A stretch of DNA of 37,416 bases from Desulfobacterales bacterium (GCA_020060085.1 JAGVAW010000130.1:1-37416), one strand, 5' to 3'. Shown: positions 8,098 to 17,428, counted from the first letter of the stretch. Notes: generated by a model not told the origin, from the letters alone. Made by a program: numbers and translations.

Positions 8098-9315
8098 ATG
8101 GCCCAGAATAATCTTCTTACCCTAAAAGATGTGGACATTGCGCAAAAACGGGTTTTGATGAGGGTTGATGTTAATGTCCCCCTGGACGCAAACCTCAACA
8201 TAACCGATGACACCCGCATCCGCGCGGTTTTGCCTGCCATCAACTACGCTCTGGATGAAAACGCCAGGGTCATTATTGCCTCGCACATGGGCAGGCCCGG
8301 CGGAAAGCATGTGGAAAAGCTCTCGCTAAAGCCCGTGGCCAAACGATTTAGCCGCCTTTTAAAAAAGGATGTGCAGTTTGTTCCTGACTGCATTGGGGAA
8401 GATGTTGAAAAGATAGTGGCCCAGATGAACCCCGGCGATGTTGTGCTGCTGGAGAACCTGCGTTTTTACCCTGGGGAGACAAAAAACGATGATGAATTCG
8501 CCCAGCAGCTTGCCAAGCTGTGCGATGTTTATGTGAACAATGCCTTTGCCGTGGCGCACCGGGAAAACGCCTCGGTTGTGGCCATAACAAAATATGCCCC
8601 TGTGTCTGTTGCAGGTTTTCTTTTAAAGAGCGAGCTGAACTACTTTGAAAGGGCGCTGGAAAACCCGGCCCGGCCCCTGGTGGCCATTATCGGCGGGGCC
8701 AAGGTTTCCAGCAAGCTGGGCGCTTTTGAGAACATGCTAAAGCAGGTGGATAAGTTTGTTGTGGGCGGCGCAATGGCAAGCACCTTTCTTAAAAGCGTGG
8801 ATTACGATGTGGGCCAATCAATGGTTGAAAACGAGCTGCTTTGGGAGGCCCGCTCGCTGATGAAAAAGGCCTCCATGAGCGGAAAGGCCTTTTATATTCC
8901 GGTTGATGCGGTTGTGGCGGATCGTTTTGACCCGGATGCCCAGTCCAAGATTGTGCCAATCCGCGAAGTGCCGCCCGACTGGATGATAATGGACATAGGC
9001 CCTGCAACGGCTCTTCTTTATTCCGAAGTGCTGGCCAGCGCGCGGACAATCATCTGGAACGGCCCCATGGGTGTGTTCGAGATGGATGCCTTTTCGCGGG
9101 GCACAATGGCAATGGTCAATTATGTGGCCAATTCATACGCCCTTACCATAGTGGGCGGAGGCGACACGGATGTTGCCATTCACAAGGCAGGCGAAAGCCA
9201 CCGCATAACCTACATATCCACAGGCGGCGGGGCCTTTCTTGCACTCATGGAAGGCAAAAGCCTGCCTGCTGTGGTGGCACTTCAGGAAGCAGCCCATCGC
9301 ACAGGCCTTGTGTAG
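8098..9315 (+). CDS. pgk: Phosphoglycerate kinase
   Basis: A 405-residue cytoplasmic kinase interconverting 1,3-bisphosphoglycerate + ADP and 3-phosphoglycerate + ATP in glycolysis/gluconeogenesis. Family motifs are present: RVDVNVPLD (22-30), SHMGRPGGK (62-70), [11 protein letters not shown] (117-127), [32 protein letters not shown] (substrate and hinge region) and the nucleotide-site GGGDTDVA. The normally very conserved NDAFG..HR segment reads NNAFAVAHR (147-155), with Asn for Asp and Ala for Gly. ATG 8098 fits the family N-terminus. The 250 bases upstream contain no recognisable gene. Confidence 0.96.
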   Translation: MAQNNLLTLKDVDIAQKRVLMRVDVNVPLDANLNITDDTRIRAVLPAINYALDENARVIIASHMGRPGGKHVEKLSLKPVAKRFSRLLKKDVQFVPDCIGEDVEKIVAQMNPGDVVLLENLRFYPGETKNDDEFAQQLAKLCDVYVNNAFAVAHRENASVVAITKYAPVSVAGFLLKSELNYFERALENPARPLVAIIGGAKVSSKLGAFENMLKQVDKFVVGGAMASTFLKSVDYDVGQSMVENELLWEARSLMKKASMSGKAFYIPVDAVVADRFDPDAQSKIVPIREVPPDWMIMDIGPATALLYSEVLASARTIIWNGPMGVFEMDAFSRGTMAMVNYVANSYALTIVGGGDTDVAIHKAGESHRITYISTGGGAFLALMEGKSLPAVVALQEAAHRTGLV

Positions 9316-9350
9316 GGAGTTGGCGCAGTGTGAACACTAAAAAACAAAGC

Positions 9351-9373
9351 GGGCGGCCCCAATAAGGCCGCCC
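9351..9373. terminator. GC-rich hairpin after pgk
   Basis: GGGCGGCC (9351-9358), a 7-base loop, then GGCCGCCC (9366-9373), a perfect 8-bp stem 35 bases after the pgk stop. It is followed by CATAAAAAAGG rather than a T run, so on the plus strand it is not a canonical intrinsic terminator; it may attenuate or protect mRNA before the next gene. Confidence 0.4.
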
Positions 9374-9380
9374 CATAAAA

Positions 9381-9387
9381 AAGGAGG
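9381..9387 (+). promoter_or_regulatory. Strong Shine-Dalgarno deciding a TTG start
   Basis: AAGGAGG lies 9 bases before TTG 9397. No ATG in frame has a comparable site nearby, so this fixes the start of the next gene at an unusual TTG codon. Confidence 0.75.
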
Positions 9388-9396
9388 TTAAAACCC

Positions 9397-10461
9397 TTGC
9401 CCGCACATTGGAGATACCGCGAGGAGCTGAGCAGGCAGAACAAGCTCCGGCGCTCCATCTACGAAGTTCTCCGGGACCAGCTTGATGAGTACATGACAAC
9501 TTATGGACTCATCCGCTCCTTTGGCAACTTTGTGGATTCCGGGCAGGACTACCCCTTTGTGGAGAAGAGAGAGCTAAAGCCCCGCGCGCGCATTCCCCAG
9601 CAGGAATATGAGTCCCAGAATTCCTTTCTGGTGATTTTTCTTGAGGACACCATTGCGCCCATGCACAAGAAGTACCTGCGTTTTTTCGACTCCAACAAGA
9701 CCACCAAGAAGAACCTGCTGAACACCAGCACAATCCATCTGTCCGAAACCCTTGAGCGCAACATAAGAAATCTTGAAGACATCCGCTTTGTGGACTTCAT
9801 GGAAGAGCTGATGCGGGTTGACTATGCCCTGCTCATCCAGAGAGACCCCTCCACAAAGGCGCGAAACCGCTATCAGCTCACCCATTTTCATGTGCGGGTG
9901 GACTGGCCCATAGCAGATGCTGCCGAGGACCTTGGCCGCTATCTGCGCTACATCTCCAAAGACCTTTACGAGCGGGGGGATGAATACGCGGAAAACATGC
10001 AGAAAAAGTTTTTCGAGTATTACGGAATGCCGGTCATGTCCGGCGGGCGGCGCACGGCAGCCATTGTGGCGTCCCAGTATCTGCGAAGGCTGCCTTCAAT
10101 TTCCACAATCTATGTGGGCAGCTCCGAGTCGCGAACCCTTTTTAGAATAAGCGAAAGGGATGTTTCCAAATCCATTGTCATGCTTCTTGATAAAAAGGAA
10201 ATGCTCGCAATAGCGGAATCCCATGAAATGGGGCTTGCCACCTTCATGAAAAACTTTGTTTTCTGGCGGGGCAGAAACCGGGGGGCAGTCATTTTCCGGG
10301 CTACCTACACACGCACAAGCCAAGCCCGCAGCCCGGAAGACAGCAAAATCCGCGAGCTGAACCCGGATCTCAACTGGCTTTCCGTGGAGGCCCAGCACAT
10401 TGTGCCAAAGCCAGGCGTCACAAAGTTCCGCCCCCTGCCCTACAATGTCATTTATTCGTAA
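9397..10461 (+). CDS. Protein of unknown function, TTG start
   Basis: A 354-residue protein without signal peptide or membrane segment. It is rich in Arg, Tyr and Glu. An N-terminal helical part (RYREELSRQNKLRRSIYEVLRDQLDEY) is followed by mixed segments such as RNRYQLTHFHVRVDWP (168-183), YIVGSS-like IYVGSSESRTLF and KNFVFWRGRNRGAVIF. I do not recognise a domain. The gene follows pgk after a hairpin and has its own strong ribosome site, so it is probably well expressed. Codon use and GC resemble the core genes, which favours a lineage-conserved housekeeping role over recent transfer. Confidence 0.75.
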   Translation: MPAHWRYREELSRQNKLRRSIYEVLRDQLDEYMTTYGLIRSFGNFVDSGQDYPFVEKRELKPRARIPQQEYESQNSFLVIFLEDTIAPMHKKYLRFFDSNKTTKKNLLNTSTIHLSETLERNIRNLEDIRFVDFMEELMRVDYALLIQRDPSTKARNRYQLTHFHVRVDWPIADAAEDLGRYLRYISKDLYERGDEYAENMQKKFFEYYGMPVMSGGRRTAAIVASQYLRRLPSISTIYVGSSESRTLFRISERDVSKSIVMLLDKKEMLAIAESHEMGLATFMKNFVFWRGRNRGAVIFRATYTRTSQARSPEDSKIRELNPDLNWLSVEAQHIVPKPGVTKFRPLPYNVIYS

Positions 10462-10480
10462 TCCTGCCGGAGCCGGGTTT

Positions 10481-10936
10481 TCATATCTCCAGCATCATGG
10501 CCACTTCGTCGCAGTCCGGGAACTTCACGCACTTTAGGCAGTCTGCCCAGATTTTCTGGGGCAGTTCGTTTTTATCAATCACCGCAAAACCGTGCTTTGC
10601 AAAAAAACCGGGTCTGTAAGTGAGGGTGAAAACCCGCTTGATGCGAAAATGGCGGGCCTCATCCAGGGCGTAATCCAAAAGGGCCGAGCCTATGCCCTGC
10701 TTCCATAGCTCTGGCAAAACGGCTAAAGAGCGGATTTCTGCAAGGTCCTCCCAGCAGATGGTGAGCGCGCAGCAGCCTATAAGCTCCCCGGATTCCTTGT
10801 CTCCGTAAACCGTGTAGTCCCGCAGATGATCATATATTTCGGAAAGGGGGCGGCTTAACAGCTCTCCGCGGGCTGCAAAAAGCGCCAAAATCGAATGGAT
10901 GTGCTTAACATCCGCCACTGTGGCTTTTCTTAACAT
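10481..10936 (-). CDS. GNAT acetyltransferase, short N-acetylglutamate-synthase type
   Basis: A 151-residue GNAT protein from ATG 10936, which has AGGAG 8 bases upstream; an ATG at 10990 adds 18 basic residues without such a site. The acetyl-CoA loop is LPELWKQGIGSALLDYA (75-90), preceded by AEIRSLAV. The C-terminus has CLKCVKFPDCDEVAMM (133-148), seen in the short ArgA-like N-acetylglutamate synthases of many delta-group bacteria. These acetylate L-glutamate in the first step of arginine synthesis. The GNAT fold is certain; the substrate is a family inference. It converges with the unknown gene ending at 10461. Confidence 0.8.
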   Translation of the reverse strand: MLRKATVADVKHIHSILALFAARGELLSRPLSEIYDHLRDYTVYGDKESGELIGCCALTICWEDLAEIRSLAVLPELWKQGIGSALLDYALDEARHFRIKRVFTLTYRPGFFAKHGFAVIDKNELPQKIWADCLKCVKFPDCDEVAMMLEI

Positions 10937-11093
10937 TGCCTTGTCTCCTGCCGGGCCGTTTTTAGGGGCCTTTTTTTTAACCAACCGCATTTTCCAATAG
11001 AGTTTTTCCGCCCTTTAGGCAAGAATTTTAAGGCCGCCGTGCTATGCCGGCAAAATAGCAGGAGCGCAAGGCAGGCGGCCAACTAGAAAAGGC

Positions 11094-11759
11094 TCATAGG
11101 AGCAGGTTTTGCCCCCAGACAGAAAGGGCAAACAGGGTAAAATTGCCCCCAACATGAAGCACAATGGGTGCATAAAGGTTTTTTTCCCGTGCAAAGGCGC
11201 AGGAAAAAAGCAGGCCCCCGATTATCTGAAAAACAGGGATGACCCCTGACCGCCAGTGAACTGCTGCAAAAATTGCAGTGGAGGCAACAATGGAAATGAC
11301 TGCCCCAAAGCGCAGAAAATATCCCTGAATAAGCCCCCGGAAGAAGATTTCCTCGCTGATGCCTGCCACAAGGGAGCCAACAAGAATGTAGGAAAAGACA
11401 TAGGCATGGGACTGGTTTTTAAAGCTTCCGGCAACAAGAGCAATTGGGTTTATGCCATTTGCGTGGAGCGCAATGCCTGCAAGCGCACAAATTCCGCCAA
11501 AGCCAAGCCCCCACAAAAATCCCCGCCAAAGGCCCCTTTTAAGCTGTCCCGGAGCAAGAAAAAGAGCTTCAAGGCCTTGATAAAAAATCAGAAAGCCAGC
11601 CACCAGCCCCCCGGCCTGCAACACGCGCAGCCCGGCAAGCGCCCACAGCCCGGCAAGGCCCTTCTGGGGGGCAAGCAGGCTTGCGCAAAGCTCTAAAGCC
11701 ATCACCCAGGCCGCACCTGCTGCAAGGGCCTTTATGCCTACTGTCTTTGGTTTGTCCAT
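11094..11759 (-). CDS. CPBP family intramembrane metalloprotease
   Basis: A 221-residue multi-pass membrane protein of the CAAX-protease/bacteriocin-processing (Abi) family. All three active-site motifs are in place: EEIFFR (Glu136-Glu137, Arg141), FAAVH (Phe164, His168) and HVGGN (His202, Asn206), each within a hydrophobic segment. Substrate unknown; members process peptides, protect against bacteriocins or cleave anti-sigma factors. Its start overlaps the end of the upstream membrane-protein gene by 22 bases, so the two are translationally coupled. Confidence 0.85.
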   Translation of the reverse strand: MDKPKTVGIKALAAGAAWVMALELCASLLAPQKGLAGLWALAGLRVLQAGGLVAGFLIFYQGLEALFLAPGQLKRGLWRGFLWGLGFGGICALAGIALHANGINPIALVAGSFKNQSHAYVFSYILVGSLVAGISEEIFFRGLIQGYFLRFGAVISIVASTAIFAAVHWRSGVIPVFQIIGGLLFSCAFAREKNLYAPIVLHVGGNFTLFALSVWGQNLLL

Positions 11760-13243
11760 CCCAAACCCCGCGCTGCGTTGTATGCGTACTCCTGGGCATA
11801 CCAGTGGTCATCGCTCTTTATCATTTCCAGAACACGGTCAAGGGACTTAAAATCCCCCTTCATTGCAAGGGCATACACAGCCAGGGAGCGCACATTGGGC
11901 TGCTCATCGCCCAAAAGCGCCAGCAGATCTTTGCTGGCCTGGGGGCATTTTGCATGGGCAAGGGTCATGGCAAGCCACCTTTTTTCCACCAGGGTCAGAG
12001 GCTCTTCCAGGCCCCTGTATGGAGCAAGGCCGCACAGGTCCTGCCCCTGGGCAAAGGCCCGGCGCAAACCGGCCACACGGAGGGAAGCCTCCTCTGACTC
12101 CAAAAGGCTTTGGGTGGATTGCCCTTCCTGCTTGTAGTTGCGATCCGCCGCAAGCATGGGCAACAGGGCCGCAAGTCCAAAAGCCGTGCAGCAAAGAGCT
12201 GCAACAGCATAAGAAGTTGCAGGCCCGGCCCATAAACCGGAAAGCCCCTTCACAAGGCCGAAAAAAAGCGTGTAAAGGGCCAGAGGGAACCCAAAAAGCA
12301 GGCAGAAATAGATGACCCGCCGAAAGGGCGCGTGCTTGTCGGTTTTTTGGGAAAACAGGGCAAGATATTCGCCCGGAGCAAACAGGAGCTTTTGAAAATC
12401 CGCCTCCACCTTTGTGCTGCCCGCCTGAACCATTAAAATCCGCCCATTGTCCTTTTGGATAACGCAGGCAGCCAGATGCTTTTGGGTTACAGCAAGCCAG
12501 TCGTACCGGGCAAGGCTGCGCTCCAGACGGAGGGCGTCTTCTTTTTCAAAACCTTCAAGAAAAACCGGGACAATTTTTTTTTGCTTAAGGCTTTTAAAGC
12601 AATTTGCCGCAGAAAGGGTGTGGGAATAGTAAAAATCGTTTACAAAAATCCCTGCGCGGCTTTTGAGCAGCAGGTCATCGCGCAGGTGATCAAAAAGATC
12701 GGAAGAAAAAACAAAGGCCCAGCTTGCAGCAAGCACAATTATTGGAGCAACAAAGAGCACGGCCAGAAGTTTTGGGCGCTTGCCGGGCGACCTGCGGGCC
12801 TGCTCGCGGGTGAGCACAATGACTGCAAGGCAGCACAAAAGGGCCATGAGGCTTGGAAAGAATACAAAACCAGCCCGGTTTATGAAAATGAGCAAGGCAA
12901 GGGCCGCTGCCGCAAGGGCTATTAAAGGGGCGCGGCCTGCGCCTGCAACAAAAAACAGAAGCCGCCCGGCCAGAAAAAACAGCATGGCAAGGCCTGCGCC
13001 CACCGTGAATGTGTAGAACAGGCCGCCGTTAAAGGCACTGGAAATGTTCAGAAGCCCAGGCAGCACAACTGCATTGGGCACGGCCTGCCATCCGTAGGCG
13101 AGCAGATCAAGGCAGGTGTCGTGCAGCCTGCGGTTTTCCAGGCCCACCCAGATGGCTGCCATTGCCTGGCAGGCAATCATACCTGCCAGCAGAGGGGCAG
13201 GCATTGCCAGATACCAGGCAGATTTTTCCCTGTTTTGGGTCAT
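11738..13243 (-). CDS. Multi-pass membrane protein with C-terminal helical-repeat region
   Basis: A 501-residue protein. The first 185 residues hold five or so hydrophobic segments, followed by a soluble domain (about 190-320, including FVNDFYYSHTLSAANCFKSL). Two more membrane segments lie near 320-375, and a soluble C-terminal tail (380-500) has HEAT-like helical pairs (LLALLGDEQPNVRSLAVYALAMKGD). I do not recognise the family. The last 22 bases overlap the CPBP protease gene, suggesting a joint membrane function. Base composition matches neighbouring core genes. Confidence 0.7.
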   Translation of the reverse strand: MTQNREKSAWYLAMPAPLLAGMIACQAMAAIWVGLENRRLHDTCLDLLAYGWQAVPNAVVLPGLLNISSAFNGGLFYTFTVGAGLAMLFFLAGRLLFFVAGAGRAPLIALAAAALALLIFINRAGFVFFPSLMALLCCLAVIVLTREQARRSPGKRPKLLAVLFVAPIIVLAASWAFVFSSDLFDHLRDDLLLKSRAGIFVNDFYYSHTLSAANCFKSLKQKKIVPVFLEGFEKEDALRLERSLARYDWLAVTQKHLAACVIQKDNGRILMVQAGSTKVEADFQKLLFAPGEYLALFSQKTDKHAPFRRVIYFCLLFGFPLALYTLFFGLVKGLSGLWAGPATSYAVAALCCTAFGLAALLPMLAADRNYKQEGQSTQSLLESEEASLRVAGLRRAFAQGQDLCGLAPYRGLEEPLTLVEKRWLAMTLAHAKCPQASKDLLALLGDEQPNVRSLAVYALAMKGDFKSLDRVLEMIKSDDHWYAQEYAYNAARGLGWTNQRQ

Positions 13244-13365
13244 AGCCTTAAAACCTTAACAAAGCGCTATCACAAAAATACTACGAATCGTTGCCGTTTT
13301 TTTAAGCATTGTATCCTTATGCACAGCTTGTTGACAGGAAAAAATAAAGGAGCCGCCCCAGCCAT

Positions 13366-13406
13366 AAAACAAAACCGGGACGCACCACCAAAAGGATGCG
13401 CCCCGG
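13366..13406 (-). terminator. Intrinsic terminator of the dsr operon
   Basis: Read on the minus strand: stem CCGGGGCGCA (13397-13406), a 12-base loop, then TGCGTCCCGG (13375-13384), 10 bp with one G-U, followed at once by TTTTGTTTT (13366-13374). It begins 27 bases beyond the dsrP stop codon, in the orientation of the operon. Confidence 0.8.
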
Positions 13407-13432
13407 CATTATTTCAAATGAGACTTAAAACC

Positions 13433-14599
13433 CTATGCGTTTGCTGCTTCCGCACGCACGCCAAGGGCGATTTTAAAGAGCAGGGTCAATACCAGAAGCC
13501 CCACAGCGTAAACGCCAGCGCTGATGACAAGCTCCGGCAGGGTGGGAGCATATTCCGTGTACTGATCCAGCGGGTTGGGAATAAATCCCACCACCACAAG
13601 AGCCATGCCCTTTTCTATCCATGTGCTTGCAACCAGGGTGATAAGGGCCGCAACGAGGGTCTTGGGGTTTTTGCGCCACTTGGGAACAATGAGAAGCACA
13701 AGGGAGAAAACCCCAAGAAGCACGGAGGCCCACATCCAGGGCACCATTGCCCATTTGCCGTGGGAACCGACAAACATGTACTCAAAGGCATGGATGTGTC
13801 CTGGAATGTTGCTGTAAAATGCGGTGAACATTTCCAGAAGCAGGAAGAACACATTCAAAATCATGGCATAGGTGATGATGATTGAAAGCGTGTTCACTGC
13901 TTTATCGGGCACATGGAAATTGGCCGCCTTGCGCATGACAAACATTATGAGCAGCAGAATTGCAGGCCCCGCGGCAAAAGCTGACGCAAGAAATCGGGGC
14001 GCAAGAATGGCGGTGAGCCACAAATGCCTGCCCGGAAGGCCTGAATACAGAAATGCCGTGACCGTGTGGATGGAAATTGCCCAGGGAATGGATATGTAGA
14101 TGAGAATCTTCACCCATTTTGGCAGTTCCCCGCGCTTGTTCTCCGAATGCAGAACCATCCATCCGATGACTATGTTAAGGCCCAGGTATCCTGAAAGCAC
14201 AAACATATCCCAAAAAAGAATGGAGTTTGGCGTGGGGAAAAGGATGACATTCAACATCCGTTTGGGCTGACCAAGGTCCACAAGCACAAACATCATGCAC
14301 ATTAAAACAGCGGACACGGCCATGAACTCGCCCAAAATGGTGAGTTTGCCAAAGGTTTTGTGGTCGTGCAGGTAGTAGGGAAGAACCAGCATGACTCCGG
14401 AGGCGGCCACACCCACAAGGTAGGTGAGCTGGGCAATGTAAAAGCCCCAGGAAACATCGCGGCTCAACCCGGTGACGCCAAGGCCCTGGCTGTACTGGTA
14501 CAGGTAAGTGAAAAACCCTATCCCGATAAGGCCAAGAAGCGCCGCTACCCAGGCCCAGTAAATTTTGCTTCCTTGCAATGCCTTTTCAAGCATATCCAC
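13433..14599 (-). CDS. dsrP: DsrP, NrfD-type integral membrane subunit of DsrMKJOP
   Basis: A 388-residue protein of about ten membrane helices, NrfD/PsrC family. It is the second quinone-interacting membrane subunit of the Dsr complex and works with the periplasmic ferredoxin-like DsrO and cytochrome DsrJ. Visible family features include GVTGLSRDVSWGFYIAQLTYLVGVAASG near the N-terminus and repeated helices with His and Trp at their ends. It is the last gene of the operon, 6 bases after dsrO, followed by a strong terminator. Position in the conserved order M-K-J-O-P makes the assignment firm. Confidence 0.95.
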   Translation of the reverse strand: MDMLEKALQGSKIYWAWVAALLGLIGIGFFTYLYQYSQGLGVTGLSRDVSWGFYIAQLTYLVGVAASGVMLVLPYYLHDHKTFGKLTILGEFMAVSAVLMCMMFVLVDLGQPKRMLNVILFPTPNSILFWDMFVLSGYLGLNIVIGWMVLHSENKRGELPKWVKILIYISIPWAISIHTVTAFLYSGLPGRHLWLTAILAPRFLASAFAAGPAILLLIMFVMRKAANFHVPDKAVNTLSIIITYAMILNVFFLLLEMFTAFYSNIPGHIHAFEYMFVGSHGKWAMVPWMWASVLLGVFSLVLLIVPKWRKNPKTLVAALITLVASTWIEKGMALVVVGFIPNPLDQYTEYAPTLPELVISAGVYAVGLLVLTLLFKIALGVRAEAANA

Positions 14600-14605
14600 C
14601 TCTTC

Positions 14606-15388
14606 TTATATGATGTAGTAAACCTGGGGCTGGGTGCCCAGTTCCGGCTTGCGTACAAGTGTAAAATTCTGTCTCAAGGCCTGATTTACGGATGAATTGG
14701 GATCTGCCAGGTCTCCGAAAATCAGCTCATTGTTGCGGCAGGCCTCCACACAGGCAGGCTTTTGACCGCGGGCAAGGCGTTCCGCACAGAAATTGCATTT
14801 TTCCACAACACCCTTGGTGCGGGTGGGGAAATCAACATTTGTCTGCCCCAGGTGCTGCCTGGGGTCCACATAGTTGAAGCTCCGCGAGCCGTAAGGGCAG
14901 GCAGCCATGCAGTAGCGGCAGCCGATGCAGCGGTGGAAGTCCATAACCACAATGCCGTCCGCACGCTTGAAGGTTGCCTTTGTGGGGCACACGCGCACGC
15001 AGGGCGGGCTGTCGCAATGGTTGCAGAGCACAAGCATTGGCTCGCGCTCCACCTGGGGGGGCACATGGGGGCCGGCCATTTCAGGAAAGGCATTCTTGAA
15101 GTTGGCTTCCCACAGCCATTTTATGGCGTGCTTGGAGTTTTTTATGTCCGGCACATTGTGGGCCTTGTTGCAGGCTGCAACGGCTGCCTTGCGGGCCTGG
15201 GCGGTGAACTTGCGGGTATCCACAACCATTGCCCAGCGCTTTGCAGAAAGGGCATTGTCGAATCCGGCAGCGCCTTCTGGCTCCGGTACAATAACGCCCA
15301 TGCCCAGTGCATTCCCTGCTGGTTTCAGGGTCAGGCCGGCAGCCGCCAGTCCGGCGATTTTAAGGAAATTTCTTCTGGCGCTATCCAT
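14606..15388 (-). CDS. dsrO: DsrO, Tat-exported ferredoxin-like subunit
   Basis: A 260-residue periplasmic iron-sulfur protein. The N-terminus RRNFLKIAGLAAAGLTL is a Tat signal. Cysteine clusters: CNHCDSPPCVRVCP, CIGCRYCMAACP and CNFCAERLARGQKPAC...C, which build cubane [4Fe-4S] centres in this family. In the N-terminal motif AACNKAHNVPD the usual extra upstream cysteine seems to be replaced by alanine; an alignment is needed to judge if one cluster is altered. Its start overlaps the end of dsrJ by 8 bases, indicating coupling. Confidence 0.94.
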   Translation of the reverse strand: MDSARRNFLKIAGLAAAGLTLKPAGNALGMGVIVPEPEGAAGFDNALSAKRWAMVVDTRKFTAQARKAAVAACNKAHNVPDIKNSKHAIKWLWEANFKNAFPEMAGPHVPPQVEREPMLVLCNHCDSPPCVRVCPTKATFKRADGIVVMDFHRCIGCRYCMAACPYGSRSFNYVDPRQHLGQTNVDFPTRTKGVVEKCNFCAERLARGQKPACVEACRNNELIFGDLADPNSSVNQALRQNFTLVRKPELGTQPQVYYII

Positions 15389-15767
15389 TCGTATTCTCCT
15401 TGGACTCGATATGACAATTCCAGCAGTTAGGCGTCAGGCTTACATAGTTATGGCATGAATCGCAGAACTGGGCCTTGTTGTTGTGGCACCCCATGCAGGA
15501 ATTGGTAAGGCTCATCTCATAGCGGCCGGTGCCTCCCATGTAAGTGCGGTTGCCGTCCCGCACAACAGAATCGCGCCACTCGTCCAAAAGCTGCATGTGG
15601 TTGGCCTTCATGAAGGCTTTATCCTCCACGCAGACCTTGCCCGCCACTTCCGGGTTGATTTTGGGCTCCGGCGCTATGTTTGCCTTTCCCACATTGATCC
15701 AGAACGGGAAAGTGAAAACAATGACAAAGAGAACAATTCCGGTGATGACTTTGCCTTTATCGTACAT
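15381..15767 (-). CDS. dsrJ: DsrJ, triheme cytochrome c
   Basis: A 128-residue periplasmic cytochrome with an N-terminal hydrophobic anchor (6-24) that looks uncleaved. Three CXXCH haem sites are packed at the C-terminus: CMGCH (91-95), CDSCH (102-106) and CWNCH (115-119). An isolated Cys46 in KVCVED sits where DsrJ proteins are known to supply an unusual Cys ligand to one haem, described for the Allochromatium protein. It lies 2 bases after dsrK and overlaps dsrO. Confidence 0.95.
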   Translation of the reverse strand: MYDKGKVITGIVLFVIVFTFPFWINVGKANIAPEPKINPEVAGKVCVEDKAFMKANHMQLLDEWRDSVVRDGNRTYMGGTGRYEMSLTNSCMGCHNNKAQFCDSCHNYVSLTPNCWNCHIESKENTNG

Positions 15768-15769
15768 GC

Positions 15770-17395
15770 TTATTCATCCTCCATCCCGGGCAGAGGCTCG
15801 CCCCGCAGGTCTGTTTCCCTTTGCTTTTCGCCGGGAAGAATAAGGGCATTGCCCACAAGCTCGTGCACGCCGGTAACTGAAACACCCGGCACCCAGTAAT
15901 CCATGAGAGGCGGAAGGGCGGCGCGGTCAATGGCGCAGATGGTGGCCAGCATATTGACCCCGTGCTTTTCGTGAACATATTTCACGGCATTGGCTCGCGG
16001 CAGGCCGCCGCGCATACGCAGCTCCAAGTTCTCACCCGCATTGAGGCCCGAACCCGAACCGCAACAGAAGGTCTGCTCCTTTATTGTGCTTTCAGGCATC
16101 TCATAAAAATTCTTGCAGACATTTTTGATGACATAGCGCGGCTCTTCAAAAAGGCCCATGGCGCGGGCCGGGTTGCAGGAATCGTGGAATGTGACTTTCA
16201 GGTTGTCGTTCCTGCTGGTGTCCATCTTAAGCTTGTTGTGCTTGATAAGGTCTGCCGTGAACTCGGTTATGTGGACCATCTTGGTGCTGGCAGCGTTCTG
16301 GAACTTGGTGCCCGTAAGGGGCGAAACCGGGGTCTCCAGGAAATCCGCAGGGCCGTTCATGGTGCCCATGTACTGCTGGATGACGCGCCACATGTGGCCG
16401 CACTCGCCGCCGAGTATCCACTTCACTCCAAGGCGCTTGGCTTCGGCGTACATCTTGGCATTCAGGCGCTTCATCATCTCGTGGGATGTGAAAAGGCCGA
16501 AGTTGCCGCCCTCGGAAGCATAGGTGCTCCAGGTGATGTCCAGGCCCATGCTTTCCAGGTAATGGAAGAGTATGAGATATCCCATTGCCGTGTAGGTGCC
16601 AGGATCTGCAAAAACATCGCCCGAAGGGGTGATGAAAAGGATTTCCGCGCCCTTGCGGTTGAATGACGGATTGACGCGGACGCCGGTGATTTCCTCGATG
16701 TCGTCCACGAAAAATTCTATCATGTCCTTGAAGGCGTGGGGCTGAATGCCAAGGTGATTGCCGGTGCGGTAGCAGTTGGAAACCGGCGTGGCGATCCAGT
16801 CAATGTTAAGGCCAAGCAGGTTAAGAAGCTCGCGGCCCAGGATGGTGATCTCCGCAGTATCAATGCCGTAGGGGCAGAAAACGCTGCACCGGCGGCACTC
16901 GGAGCATTGAAAAAGGTAGTACCACCATTCCTTTAATACTTCAGCGGTCATGGGCCTTGCGCCTACAAGCTTGCCCAGAATTTTGCCTGCAACAGTGTAT
17001 TCCTTGCGGTAAACCGAGCGAAGAAGCTCGGCCCGCAGAACAGGCATGTTCTTGGGGTCGCCCGTGCCGATGAAGTAATGGCATTTGTCTGCGCAGGCGC
17101 CGCAGCGCACGCAGATGTCCATGAAAACCTTGAGGGAGCGGAAGCGGTCCAGCCGGTCGCGCAGGCCTTCGCTTAATATCTCCATCCAGTTTTCGGGAAG
17201 GCTCCAGTCATCTGCATCCGGCGTCCACTCCCTGCCGTGGGGCATTCCCACAATGTTTAGGGGCTTGGCCTTGGCGGAATAGCAGTACATTCCGGGCCGG
17301 ATCACGGCAGGCGTGTCCATCCAGCTTGCCACGGGCGTTTTGTTTGCGATTATGCTTTTTATAAGGTCTTGAGTCTTGGGGACTTCGTCAGACAT
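15770..17395 (-). CDS. dsrK: DsrK, HdrD-like iron-sulfur subunit
   Basis: A 541-residue cytoplasm-facing catalytic-type subunit related to heterodisulfide reductase HdrD. Two [4Fe-4S] motifs are seen: CVRCGACADKC (95-105) and CSECRRCSVFCP (164-175). The C-terminal half contains cysteine-rich CCG-type elements, GGECGHMW, FHDSCNPARAMG and FCCGSGSG, which hold the special cluster of the HdrD family. DsrK is thought to reduce the DsrC trisulfide or disulfide with electrons from DsrM. 33 bases separate it from dsrM. Confidence 0.96.
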   Translation of the reverse strand: MSDEVPKTQDLIKSIIANKTPVASWMDTPAVIRPGMYCYSAKAKPLNIVGMPHGREWTPDADDWSLPENWMEILSEGLRDRLDRFRSLKVFMDICVRCGACADKCHYFIGTGDPKNMPVLRAELLRSVYRKEYTVAGKILGKLVGARPMTAEVLKEWWYYLFQCSECRRCSVFCPYGIDTAEITILGRELLNLLGLNIDWIATPVSNCYRTGNHLGIQPHAFKDMIEFFVDDIEEITGVRVNPSFNRKGAEILFITPSGDVFADPGTYTAMGYLILFHYLESMGLDITWSTYASEGGNFGLFTSHEMMKRLNAKMYAEAKRLGVKWILGGECGHMWRVIQQYMGTMNGPADFLETPVSPLTGTKFQNAASTKMVHITEFTADLIKHNKLKMDTSRNDNLKVTFHDSCNPARAMGLFEEPRYVIKNVCKNFYEMPESTIKEQTFCCGSGSGLNAGENLELRMRGGLPRANAVKYVHEKHGVNMLATICAIDRAALPPLMDYWVPGVSVTGVHELVGNALILPGEKQRETDLRGEPLPGMEDE

Positions 17396-17428
17396 ATCTG
17401 CACCTCATTATTGAAGATTGTTCGGCGC

